DNA of 64,000 bases from Sporolactobacillus shoreae (GTDB taxonomy: Bacteria; Bacillota; Bacilli; Bacillales; Sporolactobacillaceae), in the NCBI RefSeq assembly GCF_004684935.1, contig NZ_SRJD01000001.1:186001-250000 (forward strand), read 5' to 3'. Shown here one piece after another: positions 46,534-55,922 of the stretch; within the stretch, counting starts at the first letter, position 1; every line of letters starts with the position of its first letter. A program made the position numbers and the translations under genes. Under the pieces are notes generated by a model. That model was given only the letters and a program-made list of their open reading frames with translations, made no database searches and was not told where the DNA came from.

Positions 46534-46562
46534 TTGTCAAGGTGACCCATTTGTGATATATT
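46534..46562 (+). promoter_or_regulatory. Extended -10 sigma-A promoter for rpsB, inside a dyad
   Basis: TTGTCA (46534-46539), 17-bp spacer, TATATT (46557-46562) with TG one base upstream. A perfect dyad GTGATA-TAT-TATCAC (46553-46567) covers the -10, resembling the arrangement at the rplS promoter. Confidence 0.7.
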
Positions 46563-46596
46563 ATCACTTGGTGTCAATCACACACGCCGGTTGATT

Positions 46597-46632
46597 TGGA
46601 CATGGGTGCTGGATCTGATTCAGTTGTGTCCA
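46597..46632 (+). ncRNA. Candidate structured leader of rpsB
   Basis: In the roughly 110-nt leader, an outer stem TGGACA / TGTCCA encloses an inner stem CTGGAT / ATTCAG with a 3-nt loop. S2 autoregulates rpsB-tsf in other bacteria through its leader, so an autoregulatory role is possible. No match to a known motif is claimed. Confidence 0.35.
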
Positions 46633-46679
46633 GAGAAGAGGCTGGCGGAGGAATTAAAACCAATAGGAGGAATTTAAGC

Positions 46680-47438
46680 ATGGCAGTTATTTCAATGAAA
46701 CAGTTGCTGGAATCCGGTGTGCATTTCGGTCATCAGACACGCCGCTGGAATCCAAAGATGAAACCGTTTATCTTTACAGAAAGAAACGGTATTTATATTA
46801 TTGATCTTCAGAAAACCGTTAAAAAGGTTGAAGAAGCTTATCAGTTTGTCAGGGATATTGCTGCCGACGGTGGAAAAATTTTATTCGTCGGCACAAAGAA
46901 GCAGGCTCAGGATTCCGTGAAGTCCGAAGCTGAACGCTCTGGCCAGTATTATGTGAACCAGCGCTGGCTGGGCGGTACTCTGACGAATTTTGAAACGATT
47001 CGCACTAGAATCAAGCGACTCAATGAGATTGAAAAGATGCAGGAAGACGGCACTTTTGATGTGCTCCCTAAAAAAGAGGTTGTTGGCCTTAAGAAAGAAT
47101 GGGCACGCCTTGAAAAGTTCCTGGGCGGTATCAAAAATATGGAGAGTCTTCCACAGGCTCTGTTCGTTATTGATCCGCGCAAGGAAAGGATCGCAATTGC
47201 TGAAGCACATAAGTTGAATATTCCGATCATTGCGATCGTTGATACAAATTGTGACCCTGATGAAATTGATGTTGTTATTCCGGGTAATGACGATGCAATT
47301 CGCGCTGTGAAACTTCTCACTGGCAAAATGGCTGATGCAATTCTGGAAGCAAATCAGGGCGAAGAAAATGATGAAGCGGCTGCTGTTGCAGAACAGCCTG
47401 CTGAAGAAAAAACTGAAGAACCTGTAAAAGCTGAATAA
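46680..47438 (+). CDS. rpsB: 30S ribosomal protein S2
   Basis: 252 residues. [31 protein letters not shown] is the canonical start, followed by [17 protein letters not shown] and [22 protein letters not shown]. The last 30 residues are Glu/Ala-rich, as often seen in Bacillales S2. ATG 46680 after AGGAGG. A terminator-like hairpin follows before tsf. Confidence 0.98.
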   Translation: MAVISMKQLLESGVHFGHQTRRWNPKMKPFIFTERNGIYIIDLQKTVKKVEEAYQFVRDIAADGGKILFVGTKKQAQDSVKSEAERSGQYYVNQRWLGGTLTNFETIRTRIKRLNEIEKMQEDGTFDVLPKKEVVGLKKEWARLEKFLGGIKNMESLPQALFVIDPRKERIAIAEAHKLNIPIIAIVDTNCDPDEIDVVIPGNDDAIRAVKLLTGKMADAILEANQGEENDEAAAVAEQPAEEKTEEPVKAE

Positions 47439-47456
47439 GAGATTGACTGATTTGAC

Positions 47457-47492
47457 AGGGTGATAAAGGGGTCTGCCCTTTATCACTCTTTT
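47457..47492 (+). terminator. Terminator/attenuator between rpsB and tsf
   Basis: Stem of 11 perfect pairs, GTGATAAAGGG / CCCTTTATCAC, extended by three more, 5-nt loop, then CTCTTTTC. Probably partial, adjusting the S2 to EF-Ts ratio. Confidence 0.75.
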
Positions 47493-47529
47493 CACGAAAA
47501 AATAAGGATAAATGTAGGGAGGCTATTAC

Positions 47530-48411
47530 GTGGCTGAAATTAGTGCAAAACTGGTAAAAGAACTTCGTGATTTAACTGGTGCGGGAATCATGGACTGCAA
47601 ACGCGCACTTACCGAAACAGATGGAGATATTAAGAAAGCTATTGATGTGCTTCGTGAGAAGGGTGTTGCCAAAGCTGCAAAAAAATCAGGAAGAATTGCT
47701 GCTGAAGGTCTTGCCGAAGTCAAAGTTGTCGGCGACAAAGCAGTTGCCCTGGAGGTCAATTCGGAGACGGATTTTGTGGCCCAAAATGCCGAGTTTAAAG
47801 AATTGCTCAATACTCTTGCAGATCATCTTCTTAAAGAAGAGCCTTCTGATGTTGAAACTGCTTTGAGCCAATCTCTTGCCTCAGGCGAAACGATCTCAGA
47901 ACATATCACTGCAGCGATCGCCAAGATCGGTGAAAAAATTTCTTTACGTCGTTTCACCGTTCTTCATAAGAGCGAGGGCGAGGTTTTCGGCGCCTACCTG
48001 CATATGGGCGGACGTATTGCAGCTCTTGTTAAACTTAAGGGCGGAGATGCTGACACGGCAAAAGATGTAGCCATGCATGTTGCCGCAATCAAACCGCGCT
48101 ACCTGAAGGAAGAGGATATTCCTGCGGATGTAGTTGCGCATGAGAAAGAAGTATTATCGAAGGAAGCGCTCGGAGAGGGCAAACCGGCGAATATCGTCGA
48201 AAAAATGGTCGTCGGACGGTTAAAGAAATTCTTTAAAGAAATTTGTCTCGTTGACCAGCCGTTTGTTAAGGATGGGGACCTCACAGTTAGCGAATTTTTG
48301 AAGAGCAAGAATGCGGAAGTAGACGAATTTGTTCGCTATGAAGTCGGAGAAGGTATTGAAAAGAAAACAGAAAATTTTGCTGACGAAGTCAAAGCTCAAA
48401 TGAAGCAATGA
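47530..48411 (+). CDS. tsf: Elongation factor Ts
   Basis: 293 residues. Guanine nucleotide exchange factor for EF-Tu. The N-terminal UBA domain is LVKELRDLTGAGIMDCKRAL; the EF-Tu-contact motif is SETDFVAQN. GTG start, GGGAGG upstream. Normal family length. Confidence 0.98.
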   Translation: MAEISAKLVKELRDLTGAGIMDCKRALTETDGDIKKAIDVLREKGVAKAAKKSGRIAAEGLAEVKVVGDKAVALEVNSETDFVAQNAEFKELLNTLADHLLKEEPSDVETALSQSLASGETISEHITAAIAKIGEKISLRRFTVLHKSEGEVFGAYLHMGGRIAALVKLKGGDADTAKDVAMHVAAIKPRYLKEEDIPADVVAHEKEVLSKEALGEGKPANIVEKMVVGRLKKFFKEICLVDQPFVKDGDLTVSEFLKSKNAEVDEFVRYEVGEGIEKKTENFADEVKAQMKQ

Positions 48412-48426
48412 TTTGCGCCTGTAATT

Positions 48427-48479
48427 GTGCTGAAAAGCAGCGCTTCAGCTGCTGCATAATCTCAGCACCTCTGCGAGAT
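48427..48479 (+). other. Nested RNA structure with alternative pairing upstream of pyrH
   Basis: GTGCTGA (48427-48433) pairs with TCAGCAC (48462-48468), enclosing AGCAGC-GCTTCA-GCTGCT (48436-48453). ATCTC (48459-48463) can instead pair with GAGAT (48475-48479), excluding the outer stem. It lies 15 nt before the terminator at 48494, an arrangement typical of attenuation. Confidence 0.45.
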
Positions 48480-48488
48480 ATTGGATAA

Positions 48489-49283
<795 letters not shown>

Positions 49284-49285
49284 AC

Positions 49286-49846
49286 ATGGGACAGAGTGAA
49301 GTGCTAAAAGAAGCACAAGAACGGATGGAAAAAACGATAAAAGCCTTCCGGCGAGAACTGGTTACGATTCGTGCTGGACGCGCTAATCCATCAATTCTGA
49401 ATAAAGTCACAGTCGAATATTACGGAACAGAAACCCCGCTGAAACAAATCGCTTCGATCACGGCACCTGAACCCAGGTTGCTTCTTATTCAGCCTTATGA
49501 CCGTACGGCCATGGCAAATATCGAACGCGGGATTCTCAAATCGGATCTTGGTATTACACCGACGAATGATGGAACAGTCATCCGTATTGCCATTCCTCCG
49601 CTGACAGAGGAAAGACGGGCTGAACTCGTAAAAGTGGTGCGGAAATTTGCCGAGGAAGCAAAGGTCGCTGTTCGAAATGAACGGCGCGAAGCAAACGATC
49701 AGATTAAAAAGCTCGAAAAAAGCAATGAACTGACAAAAGATGATGTACGCGAAGCGGAAGACGACATTCAAAAATTGACAAATGAAACAATAAAACGAGT
49801 CGATCAAATAACATCTGAGAAGGAAAAGGAAATGATGGATATTTAA
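49286..49846 (+). CDS. frr: Ribosome recycling factor
   Basis: 186 residues. Splits post-termination ribosomes with [33 protein letters not shown] at the N-terminus and the long helical C-terminus [25 protein letters not shown] are standard. Only 2 bp separate it from pyrH, so translation is coupled. Confidence 0.98.
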   Translation: MGQSEVLKEAQERMEKTIKAFRRELVTIRAGRANPSILNKVTVEYYGTETPLKQIASITAPEPRLLLIQPYDRTAMANIERGILKSDLGITPTNDGTVIRIAIPPLTEERRAELVKVVRKFAEEAKVAVRNERREANDQIKKLEKSNELTKDDVREAEDDIQKLTNETIKRVDQITSEKEKEMMDI

Positions 49847-49934
49847 TCGATGACAGAAATTGTGCCTTCTGAAGGCTTCCAGACAGGAAAGTTCAGGAGG
49901 AGCGATCTCAGCGGGAGCAATTGGGGGACGGAAG

Positions 49935-50726
49935 ATGCTTGATAAATTTTCCTTTTTTAAAAATGGAAAATCCGAAAAAAAAGTGCAGGCCTTAAACAAT
50001 GCCGACAGAATACCGGAGCATGTCGCTATTATTATGGACGGCAATGGGCGCTGGGCCCAGCGGAGAGGCCTGCCAAGAATAGCCGGGCATCGTGAAGCTC
50101 TGAAGACGATTAAGAAAATTACTTATGCGGCTCAGCATATGGGCGTCAAAGTATTAACACTTTACGCTTTTTCAACAGAAAATTGGAAACGTCCTAAAGC
50201 GGAAGTGGATTTTTTGATGAAGCTTCCCGAACAGTTTCTAAACTTTTATCTTGCTGAATTGATTGCCAATAATGTTCAGGTCCGGGTTATGGGAGATATG
50301 AGTCCCATCCCCGCCCACACGATAAGTGCTGTGAATACGGCTATTGAAAAAACAAGAGAAAACACCGGGCTGATACTCAATTTTGCGCTGAATTACGGAA
50401 GCCATGCCGAAATTGTTGGTGCTGTCCGATCAATCGTTCAGGATGTTTTGGATCAGAGCCTTGAGCCTGAAAACATAAACGAGAAGACATTTTCAGATCG
50501 AATGATCAGTCCTTCGCTTCCGAATCCTGATTTGTTAATTCGCACTGGCGGAGAAATTCGTCTGAGTAACTTCATGCTTTGGCAGATGGCTTATACTGAG
50601 CTCTATTTCACGAAAGTCTACTGGCCGGATTTCAGCGAAGAGGATCTTAGTGCAGCTATCTACGAATTTTCAACCCGGCAACGACGATACGGAGGAATAA
50701 AGGGAGAAGGGAACGGAGACAAGTGA
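49935..50726 (+). CDS. uppS: Undecaprenyl pyrophosphate synthase (UppS)
   Basis: 263 residues. Cis-prenyltransferase making the C55 carrier lipid for cell-wall synthesis. Catalytic D35 in IIMDGNGRWAQRRG; TLYAFSTENWKRP and LLIRTGGEIRLSNFMLWQ also match. ATG 49935 follows GGGGGACGG; an upstream TTG at 49860 would add 25 unconserved residues. GTGA overlap with cdsA. Confidence 0.97.
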   Translation: MLDKFSFFKNGKSEKKVQALNNADRIPEHVAIIMDGNGRWAQRRGLPRIAGHREALKTIKKITYAAQHMGVKVLTLYAFSTENWKRPKAEVDFLMKLPEQFLNFYLAELIANNVQVRVMGDMSPIPAHTISAVNTAIEKTRENTGLILNFALNYGSHAEIVGAVRSIVQDVLDQSLEPENINEKTFSDRMISPSLPNPDLLIRTGGEIRLSNFMLWQMAYTELYFTKVYWPDFSEEDLSAAIYEFSTRQRRYGGIKGEGNGDK

Positions 50727-51517
50727 GACAGCGAATCATAACGGGATTCATTGCCGGAGCCCTGTATCTCGCTTTTTTGTTTGTCGGCTCCATTCCATTT
50801 TCTATATTTATCGCATCAATCGCTGTTGTTTCATATTTGGAATTGACTGATATGAAAAGGATCAGATTATTTTCACCGGGAGTTCTTGCCGGTGCTTCCG
50901 CTGTGGCTGCCACAGTTCTCTCGGCAACTTTTATGGGAGGGCATATGTTCAGCGATTTATATATTAAATTATTGATCCTGCTGGTTCTGATCTTGCTGGG
51001 ATCTCTGGTTTTTTCAAAAAATCGATTTCACGCGGAACAAGCTTCTTTTATTTTCTTCTCTGTAGTTTACATAGGGCTTCCGTTTTATTTGCTCGTCCAG
51101 CTGCGCCTTGAAGGCCTTTTTATGGCGCTTTTTGTTCAAATAACTATGTGGGCAACGGACAGCGGAGCATATTTTGCCGGGCGGCGGTTTGGCAGTCACA
51201 AGCTGGCCCCGCACATCAGTCCCAAAAAAACAATTGAAGGCTCCGTTGGCGGAGTAATTGCAGCATTGGCAATTGCTTTTATTTTTCAGGCGATTTTCCG
51301 TAAACCGATATTTACATCCTGGGAAATACAGTGGACTGTTGCGATCGTCGTCTCACTTCTAGGTCAGGTCGGTGATCTGGCTGAATCAGCGATCAAACGC
51401 TTTTTCAATGTTAAAGATTCTGGTACTGTCCTGCCGGGACATGGCGGTTTTCTTGACCGGTTTGACAGCCTAATATTTATTCTCCCTGTTCTATACTTGT
51501 TAGGAATTATCAGCTGA
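50723..51517 (+). CDS. cdsA: Phosphatidate cytidylyltransferase CdsA
   Basis: 264 residues. Integral membrane enzyme that makes CDP-diacylglycerol from phosphatidic acid and CTP. About seven hydrophobic helices; C-terminal signature [37 protein letters not shown] start overlapping the uppS stop. Confidence 0.97.
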   Translation: MRQRIITGFIAGALYLAFLFVGSIPFSIFIASIAVVSYLELTDMKRIRLFSPGVLAGASAVAATVLSATFMGGHMFSDLYIKLLILLVLILLGSLVFSKNRFHAEQASFIFFSVVYIGLPFYLLVQLRLEGLFMALFVQITMWATDSGAYFAGRRFGSHKLAPHISPKKTIEGSVGGVIAALAIAFIFQAIFRKPIFTSWEIQWTVAIVVSLLGQVGDLAESAIKRFFNVKDSGTVLPGHGGFLDRFDSLIFILPVLYLLGIIS

Positions 51518-51533
51518 TTATGGAGGGATTGCT

Positions 51534-52682
51534 TTGAAACGTATCAGCTTACTGGGGGCGACAGGCTCAGTCGGTACTCAGACGTTGTCAGTCATTCGGG
51601 AACATCCTGATGAATTTTCCGTTTCTGCCTTTTCTTTTGGTGAAAATATACAGATGGCACTACCACTTATAAAAGAATTCTCCCCCAAGCTAATTGCTGT
51701 AAAAAACCGGCAGACAGCCGAACGGATCAGGCCAATGCTTCCAGGCAACGTAAAAGTTGTGTATGGAATTGAAGGTATGATCGAAGCCGCTGCTTTTCCA
51801 GATAGCGATATGCTGGTCAATGCCGTTCTAGGCAGCATTGGCTTGGAGCCAACACTGGCTGCCATTGAATCACGGAAAATAATAGGGATCGCAAATAAAG
51901 AAACGCTGGTCACTGCGGGTCACCTTGTCATGAAACAGGCAAAAAAATACGATGTGTCTGTTCTTCCGATCGACAGCGAGCATTCAGCTATTTTTCAGTC
52001 ATTGCAGGGACAGGACAGGAAAGCGCTGTCGCGCTTAATTCTCACAGCATCGGGTGGCGTTTTCAGAGATCTGACCCGTAATGAGCTTGAGAATGTCACT
52101 GTAGCCGATGCAGTAAAGCATCCAAATTGGTCCATGGGCGCGAAACTAACAGTTGATACATCGACGATGATGAATAAGGGGCTGGAAGTGATTGAGGCGC
52201 ACTGGCTTTTTGATGTGCCTTACGAACGGATCGACATTGTAATACACAGAGAGAGTATTGTCCACTCCCTTGTTGAATATCATGATCATAGCATGATTGC
52301 ACAATTGGGCATGCCCAGTATGCTTGTTCCGATTCAATACGCTCTTTCTTATCCCTCAAGACTTGAACTAAAGCAAACAAAAAGGTTAAACTTATGGGAA
52401 ATAGGAACGCTCCATTTCCAAAAAGTGGACACGAGCAGATATCCGGCTGTTAGGCTGGCCTATGAAGCAGGAAATGCCGGAGGCTCTATGCCAACCGTCC
52501 TTAACGCAGCAAATGAATCGGCCGTTGACTTATTCCTGGATGGAAGAATTAAATTTCTCGATATTGAACCGCTGGTGAAAAATGCTCTGGACCATCATGT
52601 GCTGATCCCTTCTCCGGATCTTGAAGCTATAGAAGAGACAGATGCGCAGACACGCCGTTTTGTAAAGTCTCTTATTAATTAA
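51534..52682 (+). CDS. dxr: 1-deoxy-D-xylulose 5-phosphate reductoisomerase
   Basis: 382 residues. MEP-pathway enzyme making MEP from DXP with NADPH. NADPH loop [11 protein letters not shown] (8-18), [20 protein letters not shown] (metal/substrate) and [17 protein letters not shown] start after GGAGGG. It shows the organism makes isoprenoids by the MEP route and places precursor supply beside uppS. Confidence 0.97.
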   Translation: MKRISLLGATGSVGTQTLSVIREHPDEFSVSAFSFGENIQMALPLIKEFSPKLIAVKNRQTAERIRPMLPGNVKVVYGIEGMIEAAAFPDSDMLVNAVLGSIGLEPTLAAIESRKIIGIANKETLVTAGHLVMKQAKKYDVSVLPIDSEHSAIFQSLQGQDRKALSRLILTASGGVFRDLTRNELENVTVADAVKHPNWSMGAKLTVDTSTMMNKGLEVIEAHWLFDVPYERIDIVIHRESIVHSLVEYHDHSMIAQLGMPSMLVPIQYALSYPSRLELKQTKRLNLWEIGTLHFQKVDTSRYPAVRLAYEAGNAGGSMPTVLNAANESAVDLFLDGRIKFLDIEPLVKNALDHHVLIPSPDLEAIEETDAQTRRFVKSLIN

Positions 52683-52708
52683 AAAAAAGAGTGCAGAGGT
52701 GAACGATT

Positions 52709-53974
52709 GTGGAAACATTAATCGTCGTCGTTATCATTTTCGGGTTGCTTGTTTCGATTCACGAGCTTGGTCATCTGATTGTTGCCAAGAAAAGCGGTAT
52801 TTTATGCCGTGAATACGCGATCGGTTTCGGTCCGAAAATATTTTCGATCAAAAAAGGCGAAACAGTTTATACTCTGCGCCTTCTGCCCATTGGCGGTTAC
52901 GTGCGGATGGCAGGCGAAGATCCTGAAATAGTTGAAATCAAACCGGGACAGCAGATTGGACTATTTTTCAACCGGGATGGAAAGGTTGGCCGCCTGGTTG
53001 CCGATCATCTTGAAAAATATCCCCAGTCCAGATTTTTTACCGTTGAACATTGTGATATTGAAAAAGAGCTCTATATATCAGGCTATGAAGAAGAGAACGG
53101 CCCGCTCGTTCGCTATAATATTGACAGAAAGGCGACCTATGTATCCGATAATCAGGATTTTCAGATCGCGCCGCTAGACAGGCAGTTTTCCTCAAAGTCT
53201 CTTCTTAAAAGATTCCTCACCATTTTTGCGGGCCCGTTCATGAATCTGGTGCTCGCGGTAGTGGTGTTCATTATCTTTTACAGTATTCAGGGTGTACCAA
53301 CGGACGCCCCGAGACTTGGGGAACTGATCAAAGGATATCCAGCACAGAAGGCGGGACTCCTGGTAAATGATAAAATACTGCGGATTAATGAGCAGAGAAT
53401 CGGAAGCTGGAATGATATTGTCAGTTATGTTCAGAAACGTCCGAAAGAGAAAATGACTTTCACCATTGAACGGAACGGACAAGTCAGTCATGTCTCCCTT
53501 ACTTCAGGTCAGCGAAATGGTGAAAAAAAAGGTACAAAAGAAGGGCTGATCGGCGCGTACAGTCCAACCGTACACTCTATTCCTGCCTCATTTAGTGCTG
53601 GCGTGAAACAAACGGCTTACTGGATTACTATGGAGCTGAACGGGCTTAAAACGATGGTCACTGGAGGATTTAATCTAAACGATCTTGCCGGTCCAGCACG
53701 CATGTATCAGATGACTGGAGAAGTCGTTCAGCAAGGGCTGGTACTTGTTCTGAACTGGACCGCATTTCTCAGTGTCAATCTCGCGGTCATTAATCTGCTC
53801 CCGCTGCCCGCTCTTGATGGCGGCCGCCTGCTGTTTCTGATTATTGAGGCCCTCCGGGGGAAACCTATTGAACCTCAGAAAGAGGCGCTTGTTCATTTTA
53901 TCGGCTTCGCTTTCCTTATGCTGCTCATGCTGCTTGTGACTTGGAATGATCTGCAGAATATATTTATGCGTTAG
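52709..53974 (+). CDS. rasP: Site-2 zinc metalloprotease RseP/RasP
   Basis: 421 residues. Intramembrane protease that cleaves anti-sigma factors and signal-peptide remnants. HExxH zinc site H18-E19-x2-H22 in SIHELGHLIVAKKSGI; a PDZ domain at about 205-270 (GYPAQKAGLLVNDKILRINEQ); the second catalytic motif INLLPLPALDGGRLLF is in a C-terminal helix. GTG start. Confidence 0.97.
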   Translation: METLIVVVIIFGLLVSIHELGHLIVAKKSGILCREYAIGFGPKIFSIKKGETVYTLRLLPIGGYVRMAGEDPEIVEIKPGQQIGLFFNRDGKVGRLVADHLEKYPQSRFFTVEHCDIEKELYISGYEEENGPLVRYNIDRKATYVSDNQDFQIAPLDRQFSSKSLLKRFLTIFAGPFMNLVLAVVVFIIFYSIQGVPTDAPRLGELIKGYPAQKAGLLVNDKILRINEQRIGSWNDIVSYVQKRPKEKMTFTIERNGQVSHVSLTSGQRNGEKKGTKEGLIGAYSPTVHSIPASFSAGVKQTAYWITMELNGLKTMVTGGFNLNDLAGPARMYQMTGEVVQQGLVLVLNWTAFLSVNLAVINLLPLPALDGGRLLFLIIEALRGKPIEPQKEALVHFIGFAFLMLLMLLVTWNDLQNIFMR

Positions 53975-54015
53975 AAGATTGTTAAACATTGAACTGATAA
54001 TTTGAGGTGCTATAG

Positions 54016-55668
54016 ATGAGACAAAGTCAAATGTTAATTCCGACTCTGAAGGAAGTACCAGCTGATGCAGAATCGGCCAGCCATCAGCTTCTTCTGCGGG
54101 GAGGGTTCATCAGGCAGAATGCTGCCGGAATTTACTCTTACCTGCCCCTCGGCTATAAAGTCATAAAAAAAATTGAGACGATTATCCGGGAAGAGATGGA
54201 TCGCATTGGTTCACAGGAACTCCTGATGCCTGCGATGCAGCCGGCGGAACTCTGGCATGAATCCGGTCGTTGGGATGTCTACGGTCCGGAACTGATGCGT
54301 CTTAAAGACCGCCACGGACGATTTTTTGCGATGGGAGCGACAGGCGAAGAACTTGTGACCAGCCTGGTACGGGACACACTTAATACTTATAAAAAGCTTC
54401 CAATGAGTGTTTATCAGATTCAAACCAAATACAGGGATGAAAAAAGGCCGCGCTTCGGATTGCTTCGCGGGAGAGAGTTTATCATGAAAGATGCGTACAC
54501 TTTCCACGCGACAGAAGAAAGTCTCGATGATGCGTACTGGAAGATGTTTAACGCGTATAAAAACGTTTTCGAAAGGTGCGGCCTGAAATTCCGGGCGGTG
54601 CTAGCAGACTCAGGAGCCATGGGTGGCAAGGACACCCATGAATTCCAGGCACTTGCTGAAATAGGAGAAGACACGATCGCCTATTCGGACCAATCTGACT
54701 TTGCCGCTAATCTTGAGATGGCACCGGTAATCTCAAGGGAGACGCTTGCTTCGAGTGAAACTCTTCCGCTTGAGAAGAAGTCCGGTAAGGTGGCCGAATC
54801 TGATGATCGATTGATCACAGCCTGCTGGTTTAAAACCCGGACCGATACCGTGCTTGTCTTCTTAAAAGCAGTGGATGAGGTAAATGATGTCAAGGTTAAA
54901 AATCTTTTGGGAACTGACCTTGTCGAACCGCTTGAAAGGGAAAGCCTGCTTGACGCACTGCATCCGGATGACAAGATCCTTATTTTTGCGGATCAGGGAC
55001 TGAAGGGACAAAAGGATGGTGTATTCTATAACACTGCTGAGGATCTGACTTACATAAACATCGATCCTGAACGTGACCTTCATATCAGTCAATTTGCTGA
55101 TCTGCGTTTTGTAAAAGAAGGAGATCCTTCACCTGATGGAAACGGAACAATAAAATTTGCGAAGGGTATTGAGGTCGGGCAGGTATTTAAACTCGGAACG
55201 AAATATTCAGAAACAATGGGCGCCCTGTTTCTGGATGAAGAAGGAAAGACCAAGCCATTGATTATGGGCTGCTATGGAATTGGAGTTTCAAGGACTCTTT
55301 CTGCGATCTGCGAGCAGTATCATGATGAAAAAGGGCTGATCTGGCCGAAATCTCTTGCACCGTTTGATATTCATCTCATAACTGTTAACCCGAAAAATGA
55401 TGAGCAGCTCACGCTCTCTGAGAAGCTTTACTCTGATCTTTCCGATCTGGGCTTTGAAGTATTGTGGGATGACCGCAGGGAACGACCGGGGGTCAAATTT
55501 GCCGACAGTGAACTGATCGGCTGTCCTGTACAGGTTGTCGTTGGAAAGAAAGCCCCAGAGTCAATCGTCGAAGTGGGAGCGAGAAAAGAACAGGCGGAAG
55601 GCAGAAAAGAAGTTGCGGTAGAAACGCTTAGTCAAGTGGTTACAGATTTGATGGCCGAATTGAATTAA
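54016..55668 (+). CDS. proS: Prolyl-tRNA synthetase (bacterial type with editing domain)
   Basis: 550 residues. Class II synthetase. Catalytic core motifs: GIYSYLPLGYKVIKKIETIIREEM, TKYRDEKRPRFGLLRGREFIMKDAYTF and GCYGIGVSRTLSAI. The Ala-tRNA editing insertion occupies about 230-395. C-terminal anticodon domain contains DLGFEVLWDDRRERPGVKFADSELIGCP. Ends before a terminator. Confidence 0.98.
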   Translation: MRQSQMLIPTLKEVPADAESASHQLLLRGGFIRQNAAGIYSYLPLGYKVIKKIETIIREEMDRIGSQELLMPAMQPAELWHESGRWDVYGPELMRLKDRHGRFFAMGATGEELVTSLVRDTLNTYKKLPMSVYQIQTKYRDEKRPRFGLLRGREFIMKDAYTFHATEESLDDAYWKMFNAYKNVFERCGLKFRAVLADSGAMGGKDTHEFQALAEIGEDTIAYSDQSDFAANLEMAPVISRETLASSETLPLEKKSGKVAESDDRLITACWFKTRTDTVLVFLKAVDEVNDVKVKNLLGTDLVEPLERESLLDALHPDDKILIFADQGLKGQKDGVFYNTAEDLTYINIDPERDLHISQFADLRFVKEGDPSPDGNGTIKFAKGIEVGQVFKLGTKYSETMGALFLDEEGKTKPLIMGCYGIGVSRTLSAICEQYHDEKGLIWPKSLAPFDIHLITVNPKNDEQLTLSEKLYSDLSDLGFEVLWDDRRERPGVKFADSELIGCPVQVVVGKKAPESIVEVGARKEQAEGRKEVAVETLSQVVTDLMAELN

Positions 55669-55696
55669 TTAAGGATGGCAGATTTTGTTTTAACAT

Positions 55697-55726
55697 GGGG
55701 AGCAATTTTGCATCCCTTTTCTTTTT
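55697..55726 (+). terminator. Rho-independent terminator after proS
   Basis: Stem GGGG-A-GCAA / TTGC-A-TCCC with one A:A mismatch and one G:T pair, TT loop, then TTTTCTTTTT. It immediately precedes repeat copy B. Confidence 0.7.
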
Positions 55727-55730
55727 ATAA

Positions 55731-55897
55731 GGTTATGTATGTTTAATGTTGATTTTGCCCCTCCGTTGATTGGAGCGGAGGGCACGAGACTTCTGCGGGA
55801 TCAGCGAACCTCCTGGCCTCACAGAGAGGGTGCCGTGCGAGGAGGTTCACCGATCGCCTGAAGCAAAAAACAACAGACAAGTTTAAAAGCCTATTAG
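55731..55897 (-). repeat. Intergenic repeat element, copy B (about 167 bp)
   Basis: Diverged, opposite-oriented copy of 5104-5287. Landmarks on the + strand here are TGTTGATTTTGC, TTGATTGGAGCGGAGGGCA, CTGCGGGATCAGCGA, CTGGCCTCAC and ACAGACAAGTTTAA. It is about 17 bp shorter; the GCTCGC hairpin of copy A is missing. The end-to-end TTTTGC / GCAAAA complementarity is kept. It runs almost to the polC ribosome-binding site. Confidence 0.85.
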
Positions 55898-55922
55898 AAA
55901 AAAATGAGGGGAGATGCCGCAA

